Below are positions 23,112 to 35,076 of a DNA stretch of 64,000 nucleotides, in pieces. How positions within the stretch are numbered: the stretch's first letter is position 1; every line of letters begins with the position of its first letter. The notes under the pieces were generated by a model. The model was not told the DNA's origin. It saw nothing but the letters and a program-made list of their open reading frames with translations, and did not search any database. Source of the stretch: Thamnaconus septentrionalis (taxonomy: Eukaryota; Chordata; Actinopteri; Tetraodontiformes; Monacanthidae); the NCBI GenBank assembly GCA_009823395.1, contig CM020515.1, positions 7,858,489 to 7,922,488 on the forward strand, written 5' to 3'. A program made the translations under genes and the position numbers.

Positions 23112-24624
23112 TATGTATATCAACATATTTATTTTTTACTAGCTGCAGACAGGACGTTTTAGTAATGCAAGCACAATGATGTTATTACCAGCACCAAGAG
23201 TAGTGTCAAAAAAAAGTTTTAATCAATTGATTTCATACACGGCCACAGGCCACACACACATTAAGGGAAATAAACACATAAATGACCACAGTGACAACAT
23301 GTGGGAACACTACACTAAAACCAAAGCCATGGTTTTGGTTTTAGGCATGGAGGTTGCGATGGGGCCGGGGGGGTGGGGGGTCCATCACAACCTCTGCCAT
23401 GACCTGGAGTGTCATGAGTGACCAAACAGAGTTGCACATCATGACTTCATGAATAAAGTATTTATTTAGTCAAACACCTAAATATGAAGGGATCACTTCC
23501 CGCACATTCAGCACACACCGGCCTGACTGCAGCCCGGCCGGTGAAAGTCGTCGTCGAGGTCGTCGGGTTCCGTTCTAATCTTATCGCCCGCGTCGTGGCA
23601 GTTTCAGTTCTGCTTCAGACGCCAGCTAAGAGTGGAACCTCCGGTGGTCAGGCCGTGGGAAAGCAGTCCGTTGCTTGGTGCGGCCTGCTGCTCCACCTTC
23701 TGCAGATCAGCAGGAAACTGTCTCCTCAGTGTTTTTTTTCTGTTACTCTCAGACTTCAAGAGAACGTGTGGCTTTCTCGACCAGAGGACGCGTCAAAGAT
23801 ACTGGGAAATAAAATGTAGGCAAATGAGTCGGCACGAAGTAAAAAAAAACCCAACCCAACAACTACCTTGTTGAACCTTGCATTAGACCTGCACCTCTTT
23901 CCTCACCGCCTCACACCCTTCTGCGGTGGCGATGTGACAAAAGAGGCACGAAAGTCTGTGTGCATGCGCCGCTGCTCAGTCAAACACTGGAAACAGGAAG
24001 CTGCTGCCGTGTGTGTGTGTGTGTGTGTGTACGTTTCTCTTCTCTTCGTCGTGCTCTGCGTTTCTGCGTCGGCGAGCAGAAAGACTTTTCCTGCGTCTTC
24101 TCTTTGCTGCTCAGCGAACAGATGAGGGTGAAACTGCTTTTCTGCGCACCTTAGCCTGTGAGTTTTAGCTGCAAACAAGTTCTGTCGCTTTCTGCCTCTC
24201 AGAAGTGATGTAGAGGCGACTCACTGCTGCTTTCAGGGGACCTCTTGACGTGCCTTATTCGTCTTTCTTTCTTTCATTCATTCATTCATTCGTTCGTTCT
24301 CACTTTCTTTCTTTCTTGACAATCTCTTTGGTTTGTAGTTGTGCAGCTGAAGCTACAGCAGAGAGGCTCCAGCCAAAACTTGGTCCATTGGGGGACAATG
24401 AGACGTAAGTAGACAGCAGCGCACTGTGTATGTAGCACGGTATTTGTATTGATGTATTTCTTTAATGCCACATTTAATGTGCAGGCTGAGCGCAGCTAAA
24501 ATTTCCTAAAACCTGTACGTTTTAATGCTTCCTCTATGCGGCATTATGTAACAAAGCATCCCCAAAGCTAGCTAGCTATATATGTGTGCGTGCGTAAATA
24601 TATATATATATGTATATATATATG

Positions 24625-24673
<49 letters not shown>

Positions 24674-27600
24674 GTGTGTATATATATATATATATACATG
24701 TATATATATATATGTATATACATACACAAATACATATAATGCATTTAGCTCTCTTATTTTATTCCGCAGCGCTTTCACCAACCTGCTACAATTTCTATCT
24801 GAACACCTTTACTGATAGTTGCAACCAAAATAAGTTCTCGCTGCGAGGCTCGGATCAGGTGCCGTCGCCTCGTCTCATTCCGAACATCCTTTTTCTCATT
24901 CATTCATCTCCTACCCCTCTACCCTCCAAAACTCCCACCAACCCCCGTCTCCTGGCGGCGGCGGTGACGAATGGCCCTGCCTCTCGCCTCTCATGCCCTC
25001 GTTTTCTTGCAACTCCTGCAACTTTTTCTCTGAAGTGATTTAAAGCTGCGGTCAGGACAGTGCCCCCCCCCCCTCCCCCCAGACAGAGAGCACTTTCAAA
25101 GCGAGGTGAAACTCCCAACTGCCGTCACAAACATCCTCTCGCCGCTCTGCCGTATCTGACAGTGTTTGAGAACCCCCTCCCCCCCCCTATCCCCAACACT
25201 GCGAATCAGAGAACCTGACTAGCGCTGTGCTGACACACTGTGTCTGTCTGGCTCTGTTTGCATTCTTAGCCTTTAGCTTCTTCTGTTTTCTGTTTTGTTG
25301 AGGAAAAAGTGCAAATAAATCCACAATTTCCGAGGTTGTGACCCCAGTTCATTTCATTACATGGTAATCGGCAGAAACTGTTGAGGCTAGTTTCTGAAAT
25401 ACGTACTCAGCCCCACAGTATGTTTGCTTTCCCGAGTAACACCGGTGGAGTGTTGTGCTGCATGTCTCGTCTGCTTCTGTTCTATATATTCTTCTGCAGC
25501 GTGATAAAATTAGCTGTGTGCTCTATTTGTGTTTTGCGCGACTTCATAAAAGCATCCACAGACAGCTAATTTTATCACGTTATCATGCATGTTCTCGTCA
25601 GAGCAAAGATTTCATCATCAGGGAAATCGACAACAATCGCTTATTGATCTAAATACGAGGTTTGTCTGCGCTTGAATACTGAGTAATGTGTGCAGAGTGC
25701 GATGGGACCCAAGTATTTGAAGATGTAGCGCGATAGCCAAACGCTTTAGGCAGTGTTGGACAACAAAAGACCGTCAGTGAAGGCCACGCTTGCACATACA
25801 CTGGAAGTGATACGATAGCTTTAGCGTGCCAGCTTAAGTTATTGCCCGCTAGCTAGCGTAGTCTCTGTGTGTACAGGGTGTACATGTGGGAGCATGGCAT
25901 TGGTCCGACCGCCCATTGGCGGTTCTGGTACATGTAACTCGCTTCACTTCAGGTCAATTTCCATGATGATGCTACCGTCCGTTTTCCTTTAAGTTGACGC
26001 CCCTCAAATTAAACTTGTGTCCATAGAACCTGAGCAGTGCAGATATCCTAACTCTGTATTTGTATGTTATATCTTTTTTGTTTACAGTTTTCTATGTGAA
26101 ATACTATCGGGACCCTTAAGATATGTGAGCACATCTTTTTCTGAATGGTGTAGCTATGTAGCTATAGCTATAGCTCATAAAAAAAATAGTGCTAAAATGT
26201 ATGTATATATATATATATATATATGTAATGGTAGTTTGGACTTTCACTGTAAAAACCAAAACAACCTTGAAAGCTTTGAAATTAGCAGGTCACATGAGAC
26301 ACAGCTCTGATGATGGTCACTTGACCGACGAATGCGGCTCCAAAGTTAAACCTCTCGCATAAATTCTTTAATTGACTGCCACTGGTGGATGTTTAAGTTA
26401 TAGGTTAGAGTTCAGTTGCTGGTATAAATGGTGTTAATGTCAGAATGCGGACACGGTGCTGCAATTAGCCACTGACATTTCAGCTACTGTCCTTGATCAC
26501 GTGACCTTTACCGTAATTGCCCAGGTCGTTTCTCCGAGAGACAGGAGGCAGTTGGATGAGCAACAGCGCACATGCACACACACACACACACACGCACACA
26601 CACTAGAGTAAAAATAATAGGATGACATCTGAACAAGTCCCTGCTCTGTACCGCTGCTGCTCCTCTGACAATTTCCTCTTTCTTGGAATCCCAATTCTCT
26701 CCATTTCTTTTCTTTCCTTACCAGCCCAAATGCCTTCTTTTGCATATTTCTTGTTTTTGCTGACCTTGATGTCAGGCGATCAATACAAATGTGTATTTAT
26801 TTAATGTCTACAGGTCTCAGGTCTGAGACCTTTTCAGAGCTTTGTTGCTACGTAGATACAGACACAAGTAGAACAGCCAGCGTTCTTTATCTTGACACCT
26901 TCTATAACACCACGGCCACAACTTTAGGACTCTTCGCCACCCACATATTTCAGCTTTTACCAGCTTTATGGTCTCGTTCGACACATGACAGGATGTGCCC
27001 TCATTTTAAGTTTCAGTTTTATTAGCACTGAGACAAATTGGACGGCTTCTGAAAAACACAAGCGGTGCAACCCGACCTTTTCAAACACAGTTGTCGCGAG
27101 CGGCCATCATGCGGCTCCCCGGGCACCCATTTGCCGATTCTCCAACTCTGTCGCTGCCACAACTACCTCTTGTGGCAACCTCTCGAGCTAACGGAGGGGC
27201 TCCCCCCTGGCGGACGGGTGAGGGGTCCGAGGGCGGGCGATGCCCTGAGGGCGTGCACCAGTGAGCGCGCCACCAGCAGCGTCGACCGCAGCTCAGCCAC
27301 GTGAACTCAGGCTTGAGCAGGTACCAGCGGTCTTCCCCCTCGAGGGCTGCTAATCTGCTAGCGCCGCTGTGTGCTAGCGAGCAGGTTGCAAGTGCCACGT
27401 TTGCGTGCTTGTACGCTGCAAGCGGAAAATATCAGGACAGTAACGCATTTGTTTTTGCCACGGCACAAATATTCAAGTGTAGGTTTGGCTCATTTCTCTC
27501 ATGTCGTGCTGCCAAAGCGTGTTCTTTGAATGAAGAGAATAGAAGACGAGATCAATCTTCAACAGTTTCAGTAAAGATGAACAAGATAGGCAAGATATAT

Positions 27601-30600
27601 GGTACAGAGCTCTGGGTTGAGTTCTAGCCCTAGCAACAACAAATGTTATGTTTTGCTTGCGTTAATTTTTGCTAGGTTGTGTTGTAAGAGTGCGAAGTCA
27701 GACTCCTATTCTATTCCCTGACCCAGTCTGTTATACACAGAAAGAAACAGATGTCCGTACAGCCGTGTTGAGGTGATGTCCTCCTCTGTCTCTGATTGGC
27801 TGTCTGGTCTCCACACCTCCAGCCTGATTGGATGTTGGCTGTCTGGTCTCCACACCTCCAGCCTGATTGGATGTTGGCTGTCTGGTCTCCACACCTCCAG
27901 CCTGATTGGATGTTGCTGCCGTCTTTGTTCCCCATTTTGGGCGTATGTCTGAGCCAGGAAACAGGTCTTTATTTGGCAGAGGGCCAAATGGTCCTGTCTG
28001 TGTCAGGTGGGTCAGGTGTTACTCTGCAGGAACAACTTGCGGCCACTCTGGGTGACTAGCTAGCATAAAGTTAGTTCCTGTTGTTGTTCACTCTTGGGTC
28101 ACACAACATACATCTGCCCTTTATGCAACTCACAGGGCATTGTATAATTTTATCAAATGGCTGAAGACAATGATTAATATAATGAATATATTACTGAATA
28201 TAATGATACCTTCACAAGGTCCCTGGAAGGCCCTTTTAATGCTAATGTAAAGTTTTAGTCAAATGGGAATCGTTCAGTTGTTGTCAAGGTTAAATGAGGT
28301 TGCCTTCCATACGATCAGTGGCTTGCCCTAGTTTTCTGCTGGGTTCAGTCTGAATTTATTCTGCGCCGCTGACATAGTGCATTCTGATGTAGACAGAGGA
28401 TCTTGGGTCATAGTTATCATCTATGTGCATCTAACGTGTTTGTCATTCACGCTTAATCGGGTGTCAGAAGCGCAGCTTCCTGTATCTTTCTGATAGTTCG
28501 CCTGCACAGTTTTTTTTCCCCTTCTGCGGCCTATCAGGGGATTTTATGATTGGAAGGAAGTTACAAAAAAACCTTTTATATGAATTCAGAATACCTAATG
28601 TTTCTTTTAATACTCGATGCTGGACTCTTGGGTTAAAATATAAATCGGTTGCTGTCGATTCCATTGAAAGATGCCTTTCAAGCTCTTCTCCTTGCTCATA
28701 TAAAATTGATTCTTCGTTAAAAAAGTTGAGGTTCTTGTCCTGTAGGCAGAGTCGTCTCCCCCGCGCCCATTTGACGTATTTTAACGGTCTGGTTTTGGTG
28801 TCATGACAACCCTCTGGGCTTTTAAGTTTGTAGCAGCACTAATCCCCTTGGTTTTTGCATAATCACAGGCCCACAGGAAGCCTCGCTTAAGTCATCTTTG
28901 AATTTTTTTTGTACTTTTTTTTTTTTTAGCAGAATCCATGAATTCCGGAGCCGGAAAGAGGATGGTTGGACCGGCGTTCTCGGAAACCTTCTGCCTTTAC
29001 GCCGAGGCCCTCGACAGAGGCTTTTTCATGGCAAAACGGCCTGAAATATTGAATGCATTTTGCTCTGCTGGTAAAATTGAGAGCAGGGACACACGTGGCC
29101 GTCAAAGAAAAAGCCTTTGTGTTTGCAAGCCGCACAGTTCTCGCTAGTAATGTCTCTGGAGCCGCGCTGTGAAGTACAAAGCGGAATGCACACGGCACCA
29201 TGTTAACCACGCCATCGCTCTCTATAATCCTCTGACTTTTCTCTCCTTCCCCAAGCACTGAAAACTTCAGCTGCCTTCCACGAGCAGAGGCGGAGCTTGG
29301 AGCGAGCACAGGTGGGTTCAGCATCCTGCAAGACCTACAAGCCGCCGTTTGCATCATGCACAGTGGCATCTTTTTTTACAAATTATGCTGCAGACGGACT
29401 CTAAATGTGATGATTCTGCCCACCCACTTGATAGCACGAAGGTCTAATCAGCCAATCACATGGCAGTAACTTTGTTGATGTCAGGGGTCAGAGGTCAGAA
29501 TGGACAAAAAGAGAACCATGGTCTGCAGATTAGCATCTCTGAACTCACTAGACCTCAAACCTCCAAGCAGTTTACATTCGCATCACTATCACCTTCACTA
29601 TTCATCTCTAAGAAAGTGGGTAGAAGAAATGTATAAGGACTTCATGTTCTTGAGTTTGTCTTTCTTTGTGCAGACTGAAGAATGTCTCAAGAAGAAGATG
29701 AGGAATCCACCGGAGAGATCTGAGCTGATCCGGGCGCACGTCCTGGAGGGTGAGAGCTGCGCAGATGCTTCAGTCGGCGTCGGAGACAGATTTATTTATT
29801 TTTTTAGCATTCTGGTCCAATCGCGTGGACGGATTTTGTATTTTGCCTCTGCAGAGGCGTCAGCGGAGCCGTCGGCGCAGGCCAGGCAGCTGCAGCAGAG
29901 GAGAGCTCGCCTCGCCGACGACCTGAATGACAAGATCACCAACCGGCCGGGGCCCATGGAGCTGATCTGCAAGAACATCCTGCCCATCCCCTGCAGCATT
30001 AAACAGGCCATTGAAGGTAGGCCAGGTTGACCCAGGCCGGGCTGGGCCGGGCCGGTTAAACATGTCGCATGCGATCTAAAATATATGTATATATATATAT
30101 ATTTATATGTATATATGTATATATATATACCGGGCGACCAATGTTTCCTTAGCCAGGCTTCAATTAACTACCGGCAGAATAACTTCAGACAAGTGGAGCC
30201 AATTATGAGCTCGTCTCACGTGTGTAATGACTGTATTTGTCTCTGATGAAGCTACCGGCTGGGCCCTTTAATTGAAACATCATCAGCAGCAGCGGTGGGA
30301 ATACGCTTCAGAGACGCAGCATATGAAGTGAACACTTTATTTTTTATAACAGTGTTGGGTTTCTAATGAGCATGTCACATCGTTGTCCCTCATCAAGGCC
30401 AACTGACAAAGGATTAAAATGCAATTATGTCAAGCTGTGCGCTCGGAGTCGAAAACATCTCGTTTTCACCAGTCGCTGAACTGTCACTGACTACTAACAG
30501 GAAGGAAATACCGCAGTTGTCTAAATGGAATCTTAATCTTTATCTCTCACCCTGGTCTCACATAATTAATTTTTTTCCCCTCAAAAAATCTCCTTGGTTC

Positions 30601-33600
30601 AATTTAAGGTCACTTCAATCCCCGTTTTGACCTTTGAACTCCAGCAAAGTCGCCTTCACCAAGTCTGCCTGCCCGAATGCAGTGACTTGCTGTCGGGTGA
30701 TTGGCTTAGTAGATTTGTGTTGGCGAACCATCGAACCTCCAGTCACTTTCATCATGACAAACTCTCTCTGTAGTGCTATACTGACAAATGTAGATTCTTA
30801 AAAGGTGCCCTCCTAAGTGAGACTTTGCTGGGAGAAATGACCTCAGTTCTTCCCTCTTGCTTGAAACCTCCATGTGGTTTGAATGATTGATTGATTGATT
30901 TGGATGGGACAGTGTAAATACACTGGAATTAGCAAGGATGATAAAATTTGATCCATTGTCCCCACTTAAGACAGTTATTTAATTTAAAATTAAAATTAAA
31001 ATTAATTAACGATTAAGAAGATTTTTTTTAAATCCAGAATTGTGCCTGTTAATGTATCCCATGATCTTTCACAACCTACATTCCCCAGGAAATGAAGAGC
31101 TGCCGTCGTAATGAGCGAAAAATAATCCCACTCAGTCGTAATTTTGCGCCCAGTCGTCAACCTGTTTTTGTTCTTGTTTTTTTTTGTTTTTTTTGTTTAC
31201 TTTCACGCCATCCACTTAATGATCACGTCGGGGGCAGTTGGCCCTGGTGCTTGATTGACGTGCGGAGGGAGGAGCGCGGGATCGATAACTCTCCACCTCG
31301 GTCAGTGGAAGATCCATCTCTGTCACCGGAGCACCATAAACAAGACGGCTTTAGCAATATTGCTACGGGGAGACGCACTGAGCCGGCCGTGTGCGGCGGG
31401 GACACACCGGCACAGTGCATCCCATTATTACATCACAGGGTATTAAATCAGCCCCATGTTGTCTTTTCATCATTTCCTGCTGATGGTGAATTAATGCCCG
31501 GCGTCGGCTTTTTCTCTCCCTCATCTTTTTTCCTCCTGTGTAAGTCCTCGCTCACAGCTGCTCCAGTAATTAAATAACGTACATCCAGGAGAGGAAAAAG
31601 ATAGTCAGACGCCTCTTTTTTTCCCCTGCCCGTTCCGCGAATCCCGGAAAAGACGGCGTGTAAATGAGACGATTACGTGACATCCCTCGGGGCGGGCGGG
31701 CGGCGGAGGGAAGGAAGGAGCGGCCTCGGAGGAGGACGTCTCAAGGCTGATGCAACGTTCGTCCTTCAACTGGCAAATTCCCTCTAAAATTCCCCCCTAA
31801 TTTCATTGTGTTGTTGGCAGAAACCTTCGCGTGGCATTGCTGCGGGAAGGTGTCCAGCCTTAATTGGATAAACTTAAATGGATATGAAAAAAAAAAAAAA
31901 CAGCGACTCATCACAACAACGACGACAACAACAACAACAACAACAGCGAGGAGCAGACAGAGTCGTTGTACACCCACTTTCAGCGTCTCGCTTTTGAGCA
32001 GTTCCTTTAAAGGTCCTGGTGATGCAGTTTACTACCAATGTGTTCCGTCAACCATCAGTGAACTCCCCCTGAAATTAGATAACGCTCAGTTGAGGAACTT
32101 AGCCTTTTGTGATGTCACAAAGGGCACCAAGAAGTCAATGAAATCTCTCCCCCAGCCTGGTTTTCATTCCCGTCTCCAAGTCCAGTTTGTGGCCAAATAA
32201 TTGTTGTCTCTTTTTAAACATGTGCGAGAGCCTGTAAACAGAGGGCTAACTGCTGTTAAAAATGGAGCTCTATGGAGAAGATTCATCTCAACTGAAGGCT
32301 GCTTCACTGAAACCTTCGCGACCTTTAATTCCTCGTGCACTTGTAGATGTGTGTCACCCAGATATGACACCCAGCATCTCAGCTGTAAAAGAACCACATT
32401 TTAATCAGTAATAAGTGGAGAACACTGGGGTGGGGGTAACAGGACAAGTGAGCAAAATAAACATGGTGTCATCACCGTGTTTCATCATCATCATCATCAT
32501 CATCATCACCGGCTTTTTAATGCGACTGATCTTTCATCTCCTGCGTCTTTTCCGAGCAGTTTGCCAAGTGCCAGTTCTAATTAGCCCTGCGATGAACATA
32601 CGATGCAGCGATCAGAAACTGGGACAGGAGCGCTCATCATACACGCGGGGATGTAAATAAACAGGTTCCTCCGTGTCCATGTAAACACCTTAGGAATGTT
32701 GTTGTTTTAACCAGGCCTGTTTCGTCTTTGTGATTTTTTTTTTATTTATTTTTTTTACTCAAATTCCTGGAATAAGCCGCTGGAATCAAAGAGGACTGCT
32801 GTTGTTCACTGGCGGCTGACTTCAGAGAGGAAAGCGCCGCGGCCGCTCACTTTACTAACTTTGGCCGACTTCACTGGTGCCGGTTCACTGGCGCAGCTGG
32901 GAGCCTTTGGAACGTGCAACCGGAATCGGCGTGGCTCAACACCTGCGAGCGCAGGTGATAAAAGCCTGGCTGTGGTTTTTGGAGGGATGTACGCTGGCAG
33001 CCAGCAGAGGCGCGTGCACACACACACACCCTCAGTAAAGGAGGTGGATCCGGGAGCTTTCCAGCGTCGGAGGTGGGAGGGGGGGAGAAAAACAGATGCT
33101 CAGGTTTGAAGAAGACGCCTTCCTGTTTTTTAATCTGCCAATCTTTTTTTTTCCCTCCTCCATCGTCCCGCTCCAAACTTTTCTCACTCCAAGACTTGCA
33201 CCTCCAGAAGACATCAGAAGACAGCTGGTCATGTGACGAGGATAGCAGCTGCAGTCTGTCTCCGGAGCAGCACCACGAGCGGCCCTTTGGCTCGCAGCCT
33301 CTGCTCTCCTCGCCAGAATCGCTGGCCGCCAGCAGCGTCCCGTCCCCCACACAGGTAAAGGAGGACGGAAGGCGAATGCCTCCACATCAAAGTGCTCGCA
33401 GCAGTGTTGCCTTTCATGATAGATGGAGAATTCTTTCTCTCATTTCACCGCTTTGGCTTGTTTTTCAAACGACACTCATGGAAACGTACTGCCCAGAATG
33501 TGTGAGCGTACTGAAACCCCTAAAAATCGCACTTTACACTTTAAAATATATGTATAAAGTGTGTTATTGATGGTATTAAAAAACAAAAAAAAAAAATGTA

Positions 33601-35041
33601 AATAAAAACAAAACACCATTGTTGTTGGGATTACTCCATAAAAGTAATCCAACTACTGATTACCGATTACTCCTAAAAATGAATCAAATTACTTCTTTAA
33701 CTACTTTGTTTCATAAGTAATCAATTACTAATTACTTCAGTTTAAAAAAAGATAAAGTTGAGAACGTCTCCTGCACATAGCGTACAACGAACCACAAGAT
33801 TCTTTCATTTAGATGAGATGAACTCAAGATAATGTTTGTATTTCCAGCTATCAAACACAATTGTGTTTTTTCTTTTGCCTGCATCGTCAATTTGTAACAT
33901 CATTGTTTTCAGTTGTTTTTCTAAATCTCATTTTGCGGATAATTTCAGATAAGTAATGGAATTGTTATTTTATAAAGTAACTATGATATAATTATCATTT
34001 TTGCCAGAGTAAAAAAAAAAAAAGTAGTTTAATAACGGTAGTGGATTACTTGGTAATAGATTACGCGCCAACACTGCAAAACACTCATGATGCTGAAATC
34101 AAACACACAAACACACTTTAAAATGCCTTTCATTCTTCTGGTTCAGCTGCCTTCTCCTGCTCATCCTTTCCTTCAAACCCCTGGCTCCTCCCCCGCTCCG
34201 CAGCTGGCCAATGGGAAGGCAGCACAGATGAAAGTAGGTGACAGTGTTGGCCAGGTATCAAGTGTACCGTGTCAGGATTTGATGACTGAATGACAGTTTG
34301 AATTTACGTGTTTCTATTCCTCTATCCCCCCCAGCTCCAGCTTAAAGCAAACTGCGACCGCTTCGCCCAGAGACACAGGAGAGCAAAGGACGACAGGCCC
34401 AAGGTAGCTGTTCTACTTAACTGGGTTGACCTTTTGTTTCCATCAACGGCCTTCTGGTTTAATCCATCATTTGCTTTGTCATTAAAGTCATGAAAATGAG
34501 GCTGTACATCCTCCAGATAGCAGAGTCTGTCCATAAAAACGTGCAAAAGTCAAAGTCGCTCTTGGTTATTAACAACATTGTAGAAGCAACTGGAGATACG
34601 ATATTTGTCGCAAGGGTAAATTAACTTTTAAATACTGACTGAAACATACATTTCATTCAAGGTCCAGTTTTATATTGGACCTTGAAGAAAGGTCCAATAT
34701 AAAGAGTGACATATGCAAATAAAGGTTTTGCTCCTAGTTAGCTGCCATCTTGCGCCGCCATTTTTTAAGGAAGCCCACCTGACAGTCCCTTCAGTACCTT
34801 CCTTAAATACCGGGCACACACTATCAGTAGACTTCAAATCCAAAAGGCTGTATACAAATCACCGAGGCGGCAACCGTCACATTCCTGATGATTTACTGCC
34901 TCCTAGATTAAAAAGCTGAAGTACCATCAGTACATCCCTCCTGACCGGAAGGCGGACATGGAGCCCCCTTCCCATCTGGACTCGTCCTATGCCAAAATCC
35001 TCCAGCAGCAGCAGCTCTTCTTGCAGCTCCAGATCCTCAAT

Positions 35042-35076
<35 letters not shown>

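Larger units (their letters stand above)
18642..24338 (+). other. MRTF intron 1
   Basis: A 5.7-kb intron rich in repeats: (CA)n at about 20011-20031, a purine-rich stretch at 20310-20740, a large TCCA array at 20980-21640, hAT-type remnants at 22072-22266, a TA/TG array at 22580-23110 interrupted by a SINE tail, and (TG)n at 24007-24031. Long open frames across the TCCA and TA arrays are artefacts of short-period repeats. No extra coding exon was supported. Confidence 0.6.
24405..29255 (+). other. MRTF intron 2
   Basis: This 4.85-kb intron holds a TA array (24593-24735), C-rich runs (25061-25081 and near 25178), (CA)n at 26574-26601 and a threefold 39-bp tandem repeat at 27799-27915. The rest appears unique. 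No coding exon was supported. Confidence 0.55.

Noticed and set aside
22470..23179. Tyr/Ile-rich open frames over the TA/TG array
   Set aside because: Microsatellite artefact; several frames are open on both strands.
27065..27627. Overlapping open frames at 27.1-27.6 kb on both strands
   Set aside because: No domain is recognised and no splice pair joins them to MRTF in phase; they lie inside MRTF intron 2.
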